Made by a program: the position numbers and the translations under genes. A stretch of 5,097 nt of DNA from an uncultured Lachnospiraceae bacterium (GTDB taxonomy: Bacteria > Bacillota_A > Clostridia > Lachnospirales > Lachnospiraceae): positions 1 through 5,097 of the forward strand of contig CAMWWF010000239.1 of NCBI GenBank assembly GCA_947177885.1, given 5' to 3'. Positions 1 through 5,097 of this stretch are shown here, in pieces (position 1 is the stretch's first letter; each line of letters opens with the position of its first letter). Under the pieces are notes generated by a model that ran no database searches, had not been told where the DNA came from, and saw only the letters and a program-made list of their open reading frames with translations.

Positions 1-788
1 CCGACAGTCACCGTTATAAGCGTTGAGTTGTGAAGATAGTTCATCAGTGAATTCCCCGTCATGATCCGACAGAAAAATTCCACCAGATACACAACCGGAT
101 TCAGTAATAAGAACAGGAAAAAATTCTCCTCATAGCTGTAAATTATTCCACCGGATGTGTAGGTTGCATCGTAATAGGATGACGAGTAAGAAAAATACTC
201 TGTCAGCAGGATGGGAATCGCCGTTGCCACGAAAAAGATCAGATAAAATCCGTAAGCCATGATCACCGCGCTGACACTCCGCTTACACAGTGAGGAACAT
301 AAGATCCCGATACTGGCCGCGAAAAACGACATGAGCAGCGCCACTGCAAGAAACCAGAACAGATAGCTCCAGGACATGCCCCCGATGACAAAGGAAAGCG
401 CCATGATGGGCATGCTGGCGATCACGAAGAACATACTCTGTATGATTGCCGTCATCACCTTTCCCATAATGATCGAAAACGGCGTCATACTGGTGGTCAT
501 CATAATATCAAAGGTCTGGCGCTCCTTTTCCCCTGATATGGCGGAAGCCGTCCGGACAGGAACGATCAGCGCCAGGATCACCAGCTGCGTGACCGCAAGA
601 ATCGGATACAGCCATACCAGATAACTGTACAGATTCATGACGGAATACCGATTCTCATCCTGAATTATCATCATGGCCAGGAAAAAGACAAGGGCCAGTA
701 TCAGTTCATATGCAAACACTCCCCAGCAGATCTTCATGCTCCGGGACTGTACTCTCACATCTCTCTTAATGATTGGATTCAGCTGCAT
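1..788 (-). CDS. ABC-2 type transporter permease (C-terminus cut by window edge)
   Basis: This is the membrane subunit of an ABC exporter, 262 residues visible and open through position 1. The protein starts MQLNPIIKRD, a short cytoplasmic N-terminus. Hydrophobic segments lie at about residues 21-43, 56-80, 112-135, 140-165, 172-197 and 223-240. The stretch at 80-110 (RTASAISGEKERQTFDIMM, then a GK) is the cytoplasmic loop typical of ABC-2 permeases, where a G-E-x-E-R-x-T-F/L motif is followed by an (I)xGK. A polar, Tyr/Ser-rich extracellular loop lies at about 198-222. The ATG at 788 is chosen because AGGGAGGAG (795-803) sits 6 bases upstream. The start lies inside the end of the ATPase gene, a 23-base overlap, so the two are almost certainly co-translated partners. 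Six or more helices are expected and the last part is missing here. The substrate cannot be read from the sequence. Family call is firm, role inferred. Confidence 0.9.
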   Translation of the reverse strand, partial: MQLNPIIKRDVRVQSRSMKICWGVFAYELILALVFFLAMMIIQDENRYSVMNLYSYLVWLYPILAVTQLVILALIVPVRTASAISGEKERQTFDIMMTTSMTPFSIIMGKVMTAIIQSMFFVIASMPIMALSFVIGGMSWSYLFWFLAVALLMSFFAASIGILCSSLCKRSVSAVIMAYGFYLIFFVATAIPILLTEYFSYSSSYYDATYTSGGIIYSYEENFFLFLLLNPVVYLVEFFCRIMTGNSLMNYLHNSTLITVTV

Positions 789-1731
789 TCTGCTCTCCTC
801 CCTTCTGCTCTTCCTCGTTGTCCGTGACACGCATGAACAGCGTCTCAAGACTGCCCTCCTGCTTGTGGAAGCCTGTCACCACAACATCATGAGCGATCAT
901 TTCCCCCACCATTCCGGCGATCTCCCTCTTTGTCATCGTATGGGTAAGTCTGATCTCCTGTTCGCCCACAGAAGTGACCTTTACGCTCACATGTTCATTT
1001 GCAATGCGCACCGCTGTCTCATGACCTTCCTCCAGTGTAATGATCAGCTGATCGCTCCCGAATACACTGTCCATAACATCCTCGATACGTCCGGAAGCCA
1101 CCAGATTTCCATGATCCATGATCCCGATACTATTACACATCTCGGAGAGCTCGGATAAAATATGGGAACTGATCACAATGGTTTTCCCCATGCTCTTCAG
1201 ATTCAGAAGAAGCTCCTTCATCTCCACCCTGGCTCTGGGATCCAGACCTGAATTGGGTTCGTCCAGAACCAGAAGCGCAGGATTGTGGATCAATGCCCTC
1301 GCCACACACAGGCGCTGCTTCATGCCCCTGGAAAGGGTATCCACAAAGACCTCCTTCTTATCAGAAAGGTTCACCAGTTCCAGAAGATCGTCGGAAATCC
1401 TCTGAATCTCTTTTGACCCCATGCGGTACATGGACCCATAAAAATCCATATACTCTCTTACTTTCAGATTATCATACACACCAAAGAAATCCGGCACATA
1501 ACCGATCTGCTTCTTGATCTCCTTCTGATGAGCCACGGCGTTCACACCGTTGATGGTGACGTCACCGGAAGAGGGCAGCATCAATCCGCACGCAATGCGG
1601 ATCGTGGTGGTCTTTCCTGCACCGTTGGGTCCCACAAATCCGAACAGATCCCCCTGGGGGACATGGAGCGTCAGATCATTGACGGCCCGAAATTTACCGT
1701 AATTTTTATACAGATGATCAATATGAAGCAT
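766..1731 (-). CDS. ABC transporter ATP-binding protein (ABC-2/DrrA-CcmA-like exporter ATPase)
   Basis: Cytoplasmic ATPase of 321 residues that powers the adjacent permease. Visible motifs: Walker A GPNGAGKTT at 34-42, signature LSRGMKQRL at 133-141 (a variant of LSGGQ common in this exporter group), Walker B LLVLDEP at 153-159 with catalytic Glu158, D-loop SGLDPRAR at 161-168 and switch His190. At the Q-loop the sequence is IGYVPDFFGVYDNL (77-90), with Asp81 where many ABC proteins have Gln. A C-terminal extension (about 225-302) resembles the accessory domain of DrrA-type ATPases. It is followed by an acidic/polar tail. I place the start at 1731 (MLHIDHLYKNYGK), where GGGGGGTG lies 6 bases upstream. 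An in-frame ATG 51 bases further up would add 17 non-conserved residues and has no comparable site. The gene begins inside the upstream gene (14-base overlap) and ends inside the permease gene. Confidence 0.95.
   Translation of the reverse strand: MLHIDHLYKNYGKFRAVNDLTLHVPQGDLFGFVGPNGAGKTTTIRIACGLMLPSSGDVTINGVNAVAHQKEIKKQIGYVPDFFGVYDNLKVREYMDFYGSMYRMGSKEIQRISDDLLELVNLSDKKEVFVDTLSRGMKQRLCVARALIHNPALLVLDEPNSGLDPRARVEMKELLLNLKSMGKTIVISSHILSELSEMCNSIGIMDHGNLVASGRIEDVMDSVFGSDQLIITLEEGHETAVRIANEHVSVKVTSVGEQEIRLTHTMTKREIAGMVGEMIAHDVVVTGFHKQEGSLETLFMRVTDNEEEQKGGEQNAAESNH
795..803 (-). promoter_or_regulatory. Ribosome binding site of the ABC permease, inside the ATPase gene
   Basis: AGGGAGGAG lies 6 bases before the ATG at 788 and within the C-terminal codons of the ATPase. 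It fixes the permease start. With the 23-base gene overlap, it implies that ribosomes finishing the ATPase start the permease. Confidence 0.8.
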
Positions 1732-3805
1732 TCTGTTCACCCCCCGCATCCGCCTGACCGGCTTCATCTCCGGTTCCGTCACCGGCCCTCACATAAGTAT
1801 AAAAGCATCCGTAAGCGGTCTCACTGCATTTGTCCGCCACTGCCTTATCATAATCTTTTACCACACCTGCAAGGATCACCGTTCCTGACTGCGTCTTCTT
1901 TTCCTCAGCAACACCAAGCCCGATGAGCAGCGCCGCCATGTCATCCTGCGCATAATCCCTGCGGGATCCGTAAATTCCCACCATATCATGCAGAAGGCTG
2001 TCAAAATAGGGCGCAGAACCCTGATAAGCACACTTTCCGTCCGCAACAGCACGCTGCAGATCTACAGTCTCCCCGGCCTTCACGTCCGAAAGCACTACTA
2101 TATAGGAATTGGACCACACTGCCATATAAGCCATGTCATAGTCCGTCTCATTGGTGACCGTACCGCTTAACTTTCCGATTCCCACACCGACCAGCTCTTC
2201 GCCGGTAAGCGCCCCTGTACTCTCTGCCCTTTTCCCCGCATAAAAGAACCCGTTTTCAAAGTTCTCTCCAGGCTTTAGTCCAATGGACATCCCCTTACTG
2301 TCGTTGCTTACAATATAATGATAATCGCTGATAGTGGAAGCATTGCTGCTGTAATAGTCATATCCCTGAAAGCCCGGACCTGCCACTTCATAACTGTCCT
2401 TTAAGTACACTTCCCATGGTTTCACACCGGAATGATATGCCAGCATATAAGTATCCGCCCGACTGCCGTCCGTCTGTTGCACCGTGACAGAGTAGGCCTT
2501 CGCCTCATTCAGTCTCACACCCAGCCCTAAGAGATACACCCCGGCAACAAAAAGTATTCCAAGCACAGGCGCTCCAACCCAGTACCATTCGCTCTTCCTG
2601 CTCTTGCGCAGGATCAGATACAGAACCGGTCCCACCAGTATGACATAAAGGATGATCAGTATCCTGAGCCAGGAGAAATCCAGATCCGAATTACAGCTGT
2701 CAATGTAAGCCAGAGCCCGCTGCCCGATATATTCCATATCCCAGCTGCCTCCAAAATTCCGGTAACTGTTGGATGTGTACATGAGCTCCTCATAAATGTT
2801 CTGTACCATATAAGAGCTCATCTTCTGCAGTTCCTTCTCCCCCAGCGAGAAATAGAGTATGGATACCGCACCGTCCTCCACAGAACAGTTGACCGCGGGA
2901 GTCTCCATGCTCTCGTTCACACTGCCCAATGCCGTCATTTTCGTATAATCCAGGTCAGCCATGGCCATCTGACGGAGGTCAATGTCCGCCTCATAAACAA
3001 GATTATAATAATATCCGTATCTGTTCTCATTTACCGTTGCAGCGTTCTCTTCGCCGGGTTCGCTGACATCCGTCACTTCCACATTGAGAAAGTCCTCGTC
3101 AAACCCGGAAAGTGTCTGCTCCGCGTATGCGCCTGTTCCGATGATCAGCCATCCCCCGTTCTTTACCCAGTCCTGGATCGCCTGAATATTGTCTTCACTC
3201 AGGACGGACACATTAAACTGATCGATGATCAGAAAATATAACCCGTTGAGATATCCTGACAGATTGTCATTATTCAGTTCGATCAGATCCATGGGACTGT
3301 TCATCCCCCTGATATGGAAGGGGCTCCCACCGGCATCCATGTAAGTAAGACCGGAATAATCATCGGATAAGATCCCCACCGGAATCCCTGAGAAAACATC
3401 GTTGAATACGTCTTTCAGAGAAATGGACCGGATCACACTTTCCTTTTCGTCCAGAAAATTCAATTGGCACAGCCCATATACCGTATCCGCCGCACGTTCA
3501 GGCACAGTGACCGTAAACTGCTTCTTCCCCTGTGCCGGGAGCGTGATCTCCGTATTGTAAGCGCAATTATCATAGCTTGCGCCGAAGATCACCTGCACCG
3601 TGCCCGTAAAATCCTCCCCGCTGTTCTCCACTGTCACCTGCATCACATACCGGTTATCTTCCTGTTTGAGCAGTCTCACGTCACCTGAAAGCGAACTTAC
3701 CTCCGTCGGCTGGGATTCCGCGAACGCCACCAGGCCATTCCCGCCCCATATCAGACTGAACAGGCATAGAAGCATGAGAGCCATTGCCTTAAATCGTCTA
3801 CGCAT
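1718..3805 (-). CDS. Large secreted, membrane-anchored ABC-associated protein with GATase1-like domain (function unknown)
   Basis: 695 residues, first gene of the ABC operon. Residues 1-29 form a signal peptide: MRRRFK, a hydrophobic core, and a likely cut after AFA. Residues 35-130 look like a beta-rich Ig/CARDB-like domain. Residues 141-350 resemble a class I glutamine-amidotransferase-like fold: PVGILSDDYSGLTY at 142-155, then LIIDQFN and DWVKNGGWLIIGTG (212-225). I see no convincing catalytic triad, so it is probably a binding or structural domain. Two membrane helices follow, about 379-399 (with YVILVGPVLYLILR) and 408-430, joined by a short basic loop (RKSRKSEW). They are followed by a second beta-rich domain at 435-670 and an acidic, Gly-rich tail. 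With a cleaved signal peptide, both large domains would face outside. The start at 3805 has GGGAGGGAGA (3811-3820) 5 bases upstream. Co-expression with an ATPase and ABC-2 permease suggests a third subunit of one complex, loosely like GldG. The function itself is not known to me. Confidence 0.85.
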   Translation of the reverse strand: MRRRFKAMALMLLCLFSLIWGGNGLVAFAESQPTEVSSLSGDVRLLKQEDNRYVMQVTVENSGEDFTGTVQVIFGASYDNCAYNTEITLPAQGKKQFTVTVPERAADTVYGLCQLNFLDEKESVIRSISLKDVFNDVFSGIPVGILSDDYSGLTYMDAGGSPFHIRGMNSPMDLIELNNDNLSGYLNGLYFLIIDQFNVSVLSEDNIQAIQDWVKNGGWLIIGTGAYAEQTLSGFDEDFLNVEVTDVSEPGEENAATVNENRYGYYYNLVYEADIDLRQMAMADLDYTKMTALGSVNESMETPAVNCSVEDGAVSILYFSLGEKELQKMSSYMVQNIYEELMYTSNSYRNFGGSWDMEYIGQRALAYIDSCNSDLDFSWLRILIILYVILVGPVLYLILRKSRKSEWYWVGAPVLGILFVAGVYLLGLGVRLNEAKAYSVTVQQTDGSRADTYMLAYHSGVKPWEVYLKDSYEVAGPGFQGYDYYSSNASTISDYHYIVSNDSKGMSIGLKPGENFENGFFYAGKRAESTGALTGEELVGVGIGKLSGTVTNETDYDMAYMAVWSNSYIVVLSDVKAGETVDLQRAVADGKCAYQGSAPYFDSLLHDMVGIYGSRRDYAQDDMAALLIGLGVAEEKKTQSGTVILAGVVKDYDKAVADKCSETAYGCFYTYVRAGDGTGDEAGQADAGGEQNASY
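1738..1745 (-). promoter_or_regulatory. Ribosome binding site of the ABC ATPase, inside the upstream gene
   Basis: GGGGGGTG lies 6 bases before the ATG at 1731 and within the last codons of the 695-residue protein. It decides the ATPase start over the longer in-frame ATG at 1782 and implies translational coupling of the two genes. Confidence 0.75.
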
Positions 3806-3810
3806 AACTT

Positions 3811-3820
3811 TCTCCCTCCC
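3811..3820 (-). promoter_or_regulatory. Ribosome binding site of the 695-residue membrane protein
   Basis: GGGAGGGAGA precedes the ATG at 3805 by 5 bases. The following codons encode a standard signal peptide, which supports this start. Confidence 0.8.
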
Positions 3821-3938
3821 ACTGCAATTTAAATATGGTCAAAGTCCCTGTTGAACAGAATGCCGTTCCTGTTTCCGACACACCTCCCCTTTCAAATACG
3901 TATCGGTCATTAAGCGGCAATTCCCTCAATTTACAACA

Positions 3939-3966
3939 AGTATATGATAACATGCCTCTCCGGCAA
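3939..3966 (-). promoter_or_regulatory. Probable sigma-A promoter of the ABC operon
   Basis: On the minus strand, TTGCCG (3961-3966, 4 of 6 matches to the -35 consensus) is followed after 16 bases by TATACT (3939-3944, 5 of 6 matches to the -10). It lies between the rpmF terminator and the first gene of the operon, where a promoter is expected. Transcription would start near 3932, giving an untranslated leader of about 127 bases. The match is moderate. An overlapping TATCAT could also serve as a -10 but has no decent -35. Confidence 0.45.
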
Positions 3967-4027
3967 AATCCCTTAACAAACCCCAAAAATTCTTTAAGAT
4001 TTTCTAAAGATTGGATTTAAAACAAAA

Positions 4028-4054
4028 TTAAAAAAGGGCGTTCCGCGAACGCCC
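4028..4054 (-). terminator. Intrinsic terminator of the DUF177-rpmF unit
   Basis: On the minus strand, GGGCGTTC (4047-4054), loop GCG (4044-4046) and GAACGCCC (4036-4043) form a perfect 8-bp GC-rich stem. Six T residues (4030-4035) follow directly and more T-rich sequence comes after. It begins 22 bases after the rpmF stop. There is no T-tract on the other side, so it works in the minus direction only. It separates rpmF from the ABC operon. Confidence 0.95.
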
Positions 4055-4076
4055 GATATTGCTGATAAATCTATGA

Positions 4077-4256
4077 TCAGTCAACATTGATAACCTGCTT
4101 CTTGTTATAAGAACCGCAAGCCTTGCAAACTCTGTGAGGCATCATCAGCGCACCACACTTACTGCACTTTACCAGCGCAGGAGCGCTCATCTTCCAGTTT
4201 GCTCTTCTCTTATCTCTTCTACTTTTGGAAGATTTATTCTTAGGACAGATTGACAT
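4077..4256 (-). CDS. rpmF: 50S ribosomal protein L32 (bL32), zinc-ribbon type
   Basis: 59-residue protein of the large ribosomal subunit, a typical length for bL32. It begins MSICPKNKSSKSRRDKRRAN, the conserved basic N-terminal arm that threads into rRNA (commonly M-(A/S)-x-P-K-x-K-x-S-x-S-R-R-D-x-R-R). It has a zinc ribbon with Cys31-x2-Cys34 and Cys44-x2-Cys47, and the usual LPHRVC-like stretch is MPHRVC at 39-44. All four cysteines are present, so this is the zinc-binding form and not the cysteine-free paralogue used in zinc limitation. The ATG at 4256 has a near-perfect site, AAGGAGGTG at 4262-4270, inside the end of the DUF177 gene, whose stop is only 2 bases upstream. The two genes are therefore coupled. 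It ends VINVD just before the terminator. Confidence 0.98.
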   Translation of the reverse strand: MSICPKNKSSKSRRDKRRANWKMSAPALVKCSKCGALMMPHRVCKACGSYNKKQVINVD

Positions 4257-4258
4257 CG

Positions 4259-4783
4259 TTACACCTCCTTACCTGCGTTGAAGATATCCTGTATAGCAGC
4301 CATACGAGGATCCGGAACGAAAGTATCGCACCCGCAATCCCTTATGTTCAGATTCTGTCCGCACTTGGGGCAGATGCCCTTACAGTCCTCTTTACACAGA
4401 ATCTTTGCCGGCCAGTTACCTATGATTTCATTGTACACAAAAGTCTCTACATTCAGCTGATAACCTTCCATAAAGCTCAGATCATCAATCTCTTCCTCTT
4501 CTGTGGTCACATCAGGCGCTGTGACGATCCTGTCAAAGTACGGTTCCAGTGTCACAGGTACTTCCGTCAGACACCGGTCGCACTCGGCCTTGAATTTCAG
4601 ATGGACATTTCCTTCCACCCTTGCCTTACCCTCCCCGATATTGGTAAAGGTAAATGATACGGGGGATTTCTCAATGATCTCATAACTCCCCGTTCGGCAC
4701 TTAAAATCCGTCATTTCAAGGTCTGCACTTTTCCGAACCTGCCTGCCCTCAGATGTCAATACATCAGATAAGTTTACTAACAT
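4259..4783 (-). CDS. yceD: DUF177 / YceD family protein (rRNA or large-subunit related, cysteine-rich)
   Basis: 174-residue cytoplasmic protein beginning MLVNLSDVLTSEG, a start typical of clostridial DUF177 proteins. The family is usually encoded directly before rpmF. In E. coli (YceD) and plants, members have been linked to 23S rRNA accumulation or processing. Visible here are Cys68-x2-Cys71 in the ECDRCL motif and a C-terminal cluster, Cys130, 134, 138, 141, 150 and 152 (LCKEDCKGICPKCG, then CGC). It looks like a metal-binding site built from paired cysteines. An acidic patch (TTEEEEIDD) lies at 93-101. The start at 4783 is chosen because AGGAG (4789-4793) lies 5 bases upstream and the promoter sits about 50 bases above. 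An in-frame ATG at 4861 would fall on the -35 box. The symbol follows the family name. The biochemical role is not proven. Confidence 0.92.
   Translation of the reverse strand: MLVNLSDVLTSEGRQVRKSADLEMTDFKCRTGSYEIIEKSPVSFTFTNIGEGKARVEGNVHLKFKAECDRCLTEVPVTLEPYFDRIVTAPDVTTEEEEIDDLSFMEGYQLNVETFVYNEIIGNWPAKILCKEDCKGICPKCGQNLNIRDCGCDTFVPDPRMAAIQDIFNAGKEV
4262..4270 (-). promoter_or_regulatory. Ribosome binding site of rpmF
   Basis: AAGGAGGTG is almost fully complementary to the 16S rRNA tail and precedes the ATG at 4256 by 5 bases. It lies within the last sense codons (GKEV) of the DUF177 gene, so termination there would deliver ribosomes to rpmF. Confidence 0.9.
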
Positions 4784-4832
4784 AGCGGCTCCTATGCAAC
4801 ATATTGTGTAATTTCTTTTCACACACTGATTA

Positions 4833-4861
4833 ATTATACATATAGGCGACAGGTTTGTCAA
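4833..4861 (-). promoter_or_regulatory. Consensus sigma-A promoter of DUF177-rpmF
   Basis: TTGACA (4856-4861), a 17-base spacer and TATAAT (4833-4838) match the housekeeping consensus in all twelve positions with ideal spacing. Transcription should start near 4826, giving a leader of about 43 bases to the ATG at 4783. Such strength fits a ribosomal protein gene. The -35 box overlaps the stop codon (4858-4860) of the open frame coming from the right. Confidence 0.95.
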
Positions 4862-5097
4862 CAGAAATTTTGTAAATCATTGGCAGCTTTGTAACTGTTC
4901 AGGCAGCCCAATATTTTCAATCTGCCCCATATCGAATCCGTTCCGGACGAAACTGTTCTTTCAGCCTTTTCCATTCTTTTCTTCAGCTCTTCCCATCTTC
5001 CCATCTTCCACGGACTCTGGATTTTTACCATTTCCCGGCTCCACTCCCCTGCTCGCCATCGGAACAGGATCCCGGTCTTCCATACAATATACCGGAT
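4858..5097 (-). CDS. Possible 3' end of an unidentified gene (partial, 79 codons)
   Basis: A minus-strand frame is open from the window edge (position 5097) to a TGA at 4858-4860. It is the only uninterrupted minus-strand frame here. The peptide is basic and rich in Trp (6 of 79), with WEELKKRMEKAERTV (residues 35-49) as a likely helix, and ends in SYKAANDLQNFC. I do not recognise it. The GRLK...NSYK pattern near the end faintly recalls C-termini of some bacterial reverse transcriptases, but this is too weak for a call. A chance opening of this size is possible, and purine-rich sequence inflates Trp, Lys and Glu codons. No terminator follows the stop, and the stop runs into the -35 box of the next promoter. 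Apart from this frame I see nothing in the region. Confidence 0.3.
   Translation of the reverse strand: MRYIVWKTGILFRWRAGEWSREMVKIQSPWKMGRWEELKKRMEKAERTVSSGTDSIWGRLKILGCLNSYKAANDLQNFC

Larger units (their letters stand above)
3806..4027 (-). other. Intergenic leader region of the ABC operon
   Basis: This AT-rich stretch holds the probable promoter (3939-3966) and a leader of about 127 bases. Within the leader, a Shine-Dalgarno-like GGGGAGG (3883-3889) stands far from the main start. It is followed after one base by a GTG (3879-3881) that opens a 27-codon frame ending at 3798, overlapping the main ATG. A weak bulged hairpin (AACAGAA with TTCCTGTT, 3854-3873) is also present. I do not recognise a riboswitch or T-box. 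Confidence 0.4.

Noticed and set aside
673..1158. 161-codon plus-strand frame opposite the ABC ATPase and permease
   Set aside because: It lies antisense to two clearly conserved proteins, has no good ribosome binding site and shows no recognisable domain. It is a shadow of the coding strand.
1528..1926. 132-codon plus-strand frame
   Set aside because: It is antisense to the ATPase N-terminus and the end of the 695-residue protein. Its composition (His, Pro, Ser) is that expected of an antisense frame.
3852..3863. TGAACAGAATGC on the plus strand, matching the minus strand at the ATPase start (1728-1739)
   Set aside because: A 12-base match between two places in a 5-kb window is within chance expectation, and the contexts are unrelated.
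3798..3986. 62-codon minus-strand frame beginning with TTG upstream of the ABC operon
   Set aside because: Its start lies upstream of the predicted promoter and lacks a ribosome binding site. Only its last 27 codons could be translated from the predicted transcript, and this is listed as a weak finding.
4250..4657. 135-codon plus-strand frame
   Set aside because: It is antisense to the DUF177 gene, whose cysteine motifs and start signals are convincing. No independent evidence supports it.
4784..4861. N-terminal extension of the DUF177 protein to an ATG at 4861
   Set aside because: It would begin on the -35 box of a perfect promoter, ahead of the transcription start, and the added residues do not resemble the family.
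4884..4908. Two GGCAGC copies around 4882-4907 as a possible repeat or hairpin
   Set aside because: They are direct copies of six bases and do not pair into a stem. No further copies or flanking structure were seen.
1..5097. tRNA, rRNA, CRISPR array, insertion sequence or attachment site
   Set aside because: Reading through the window I saw no cloverleaf-like segments, regularly spaced repeats, terminal inverted repeats or transposase motifs.

Overview
The window looks like chromosomal DNA of a Gram-positive anaerobe of the Clostridia, most likely Lachnospiraceae. This rests on strong AGGAGG-type ribosome binding sites, moderate GC with mixed codon use, a zinc-type (four-cysteine) ribosomal protein L32 preceded by a cysteine-rich DUF177/YceD protein, and the style of the ABC export proteins. 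The genus cannot be fixed from the sequence alone. Every convincing gene lies on the minus strand, so transcription runs from high to low coordinates.

Right part (about 4077-4861): a two-gene ribosome-related unit, DUF177/YceD then rpmF (L32). It is driven by a promoter that matches the sigma-A consensus exactly (TTGACA, 17 bp, TATAAT). It is closed by a compact intrinsic terminator at 4028-4054. Upstream of the promoter (4858-5097) is an open minus-strand frame of 79 codons that enters from the window edge. It may be the tail of another gene, but I cannot identify it with confidence.

Left part (1 to about 3966): after a 271-base intergenic region holding the terminator, a probable promoter and a long leader, there is a tightly packed three-gene operon. 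The order is a 695-residue secreted/membrane-anchored protein with a glutamine-amidotransferase-like surface domain and two central membrane helices, then an ABC ATPase, then an ABC-2 type permease cut by the left edge. The first two genes each overlap the next (by 14 and 23 bases), with the next gene's ribosome binding site inside the upstream coding sequence.

The three proteins probably form one membrane complex: ATPase in the cytoplasm, permease in the membrane, and the large protein displaying domains outside the cell. The layout resembles GldA/GldF/GldG-like ABC systems, but the substrate is unknown. This operon is the most interesting part of the window. The rest is ordinary housekeeping, except that rpmF is followed by a terminator and this operon rather than by the often-seen plsX.
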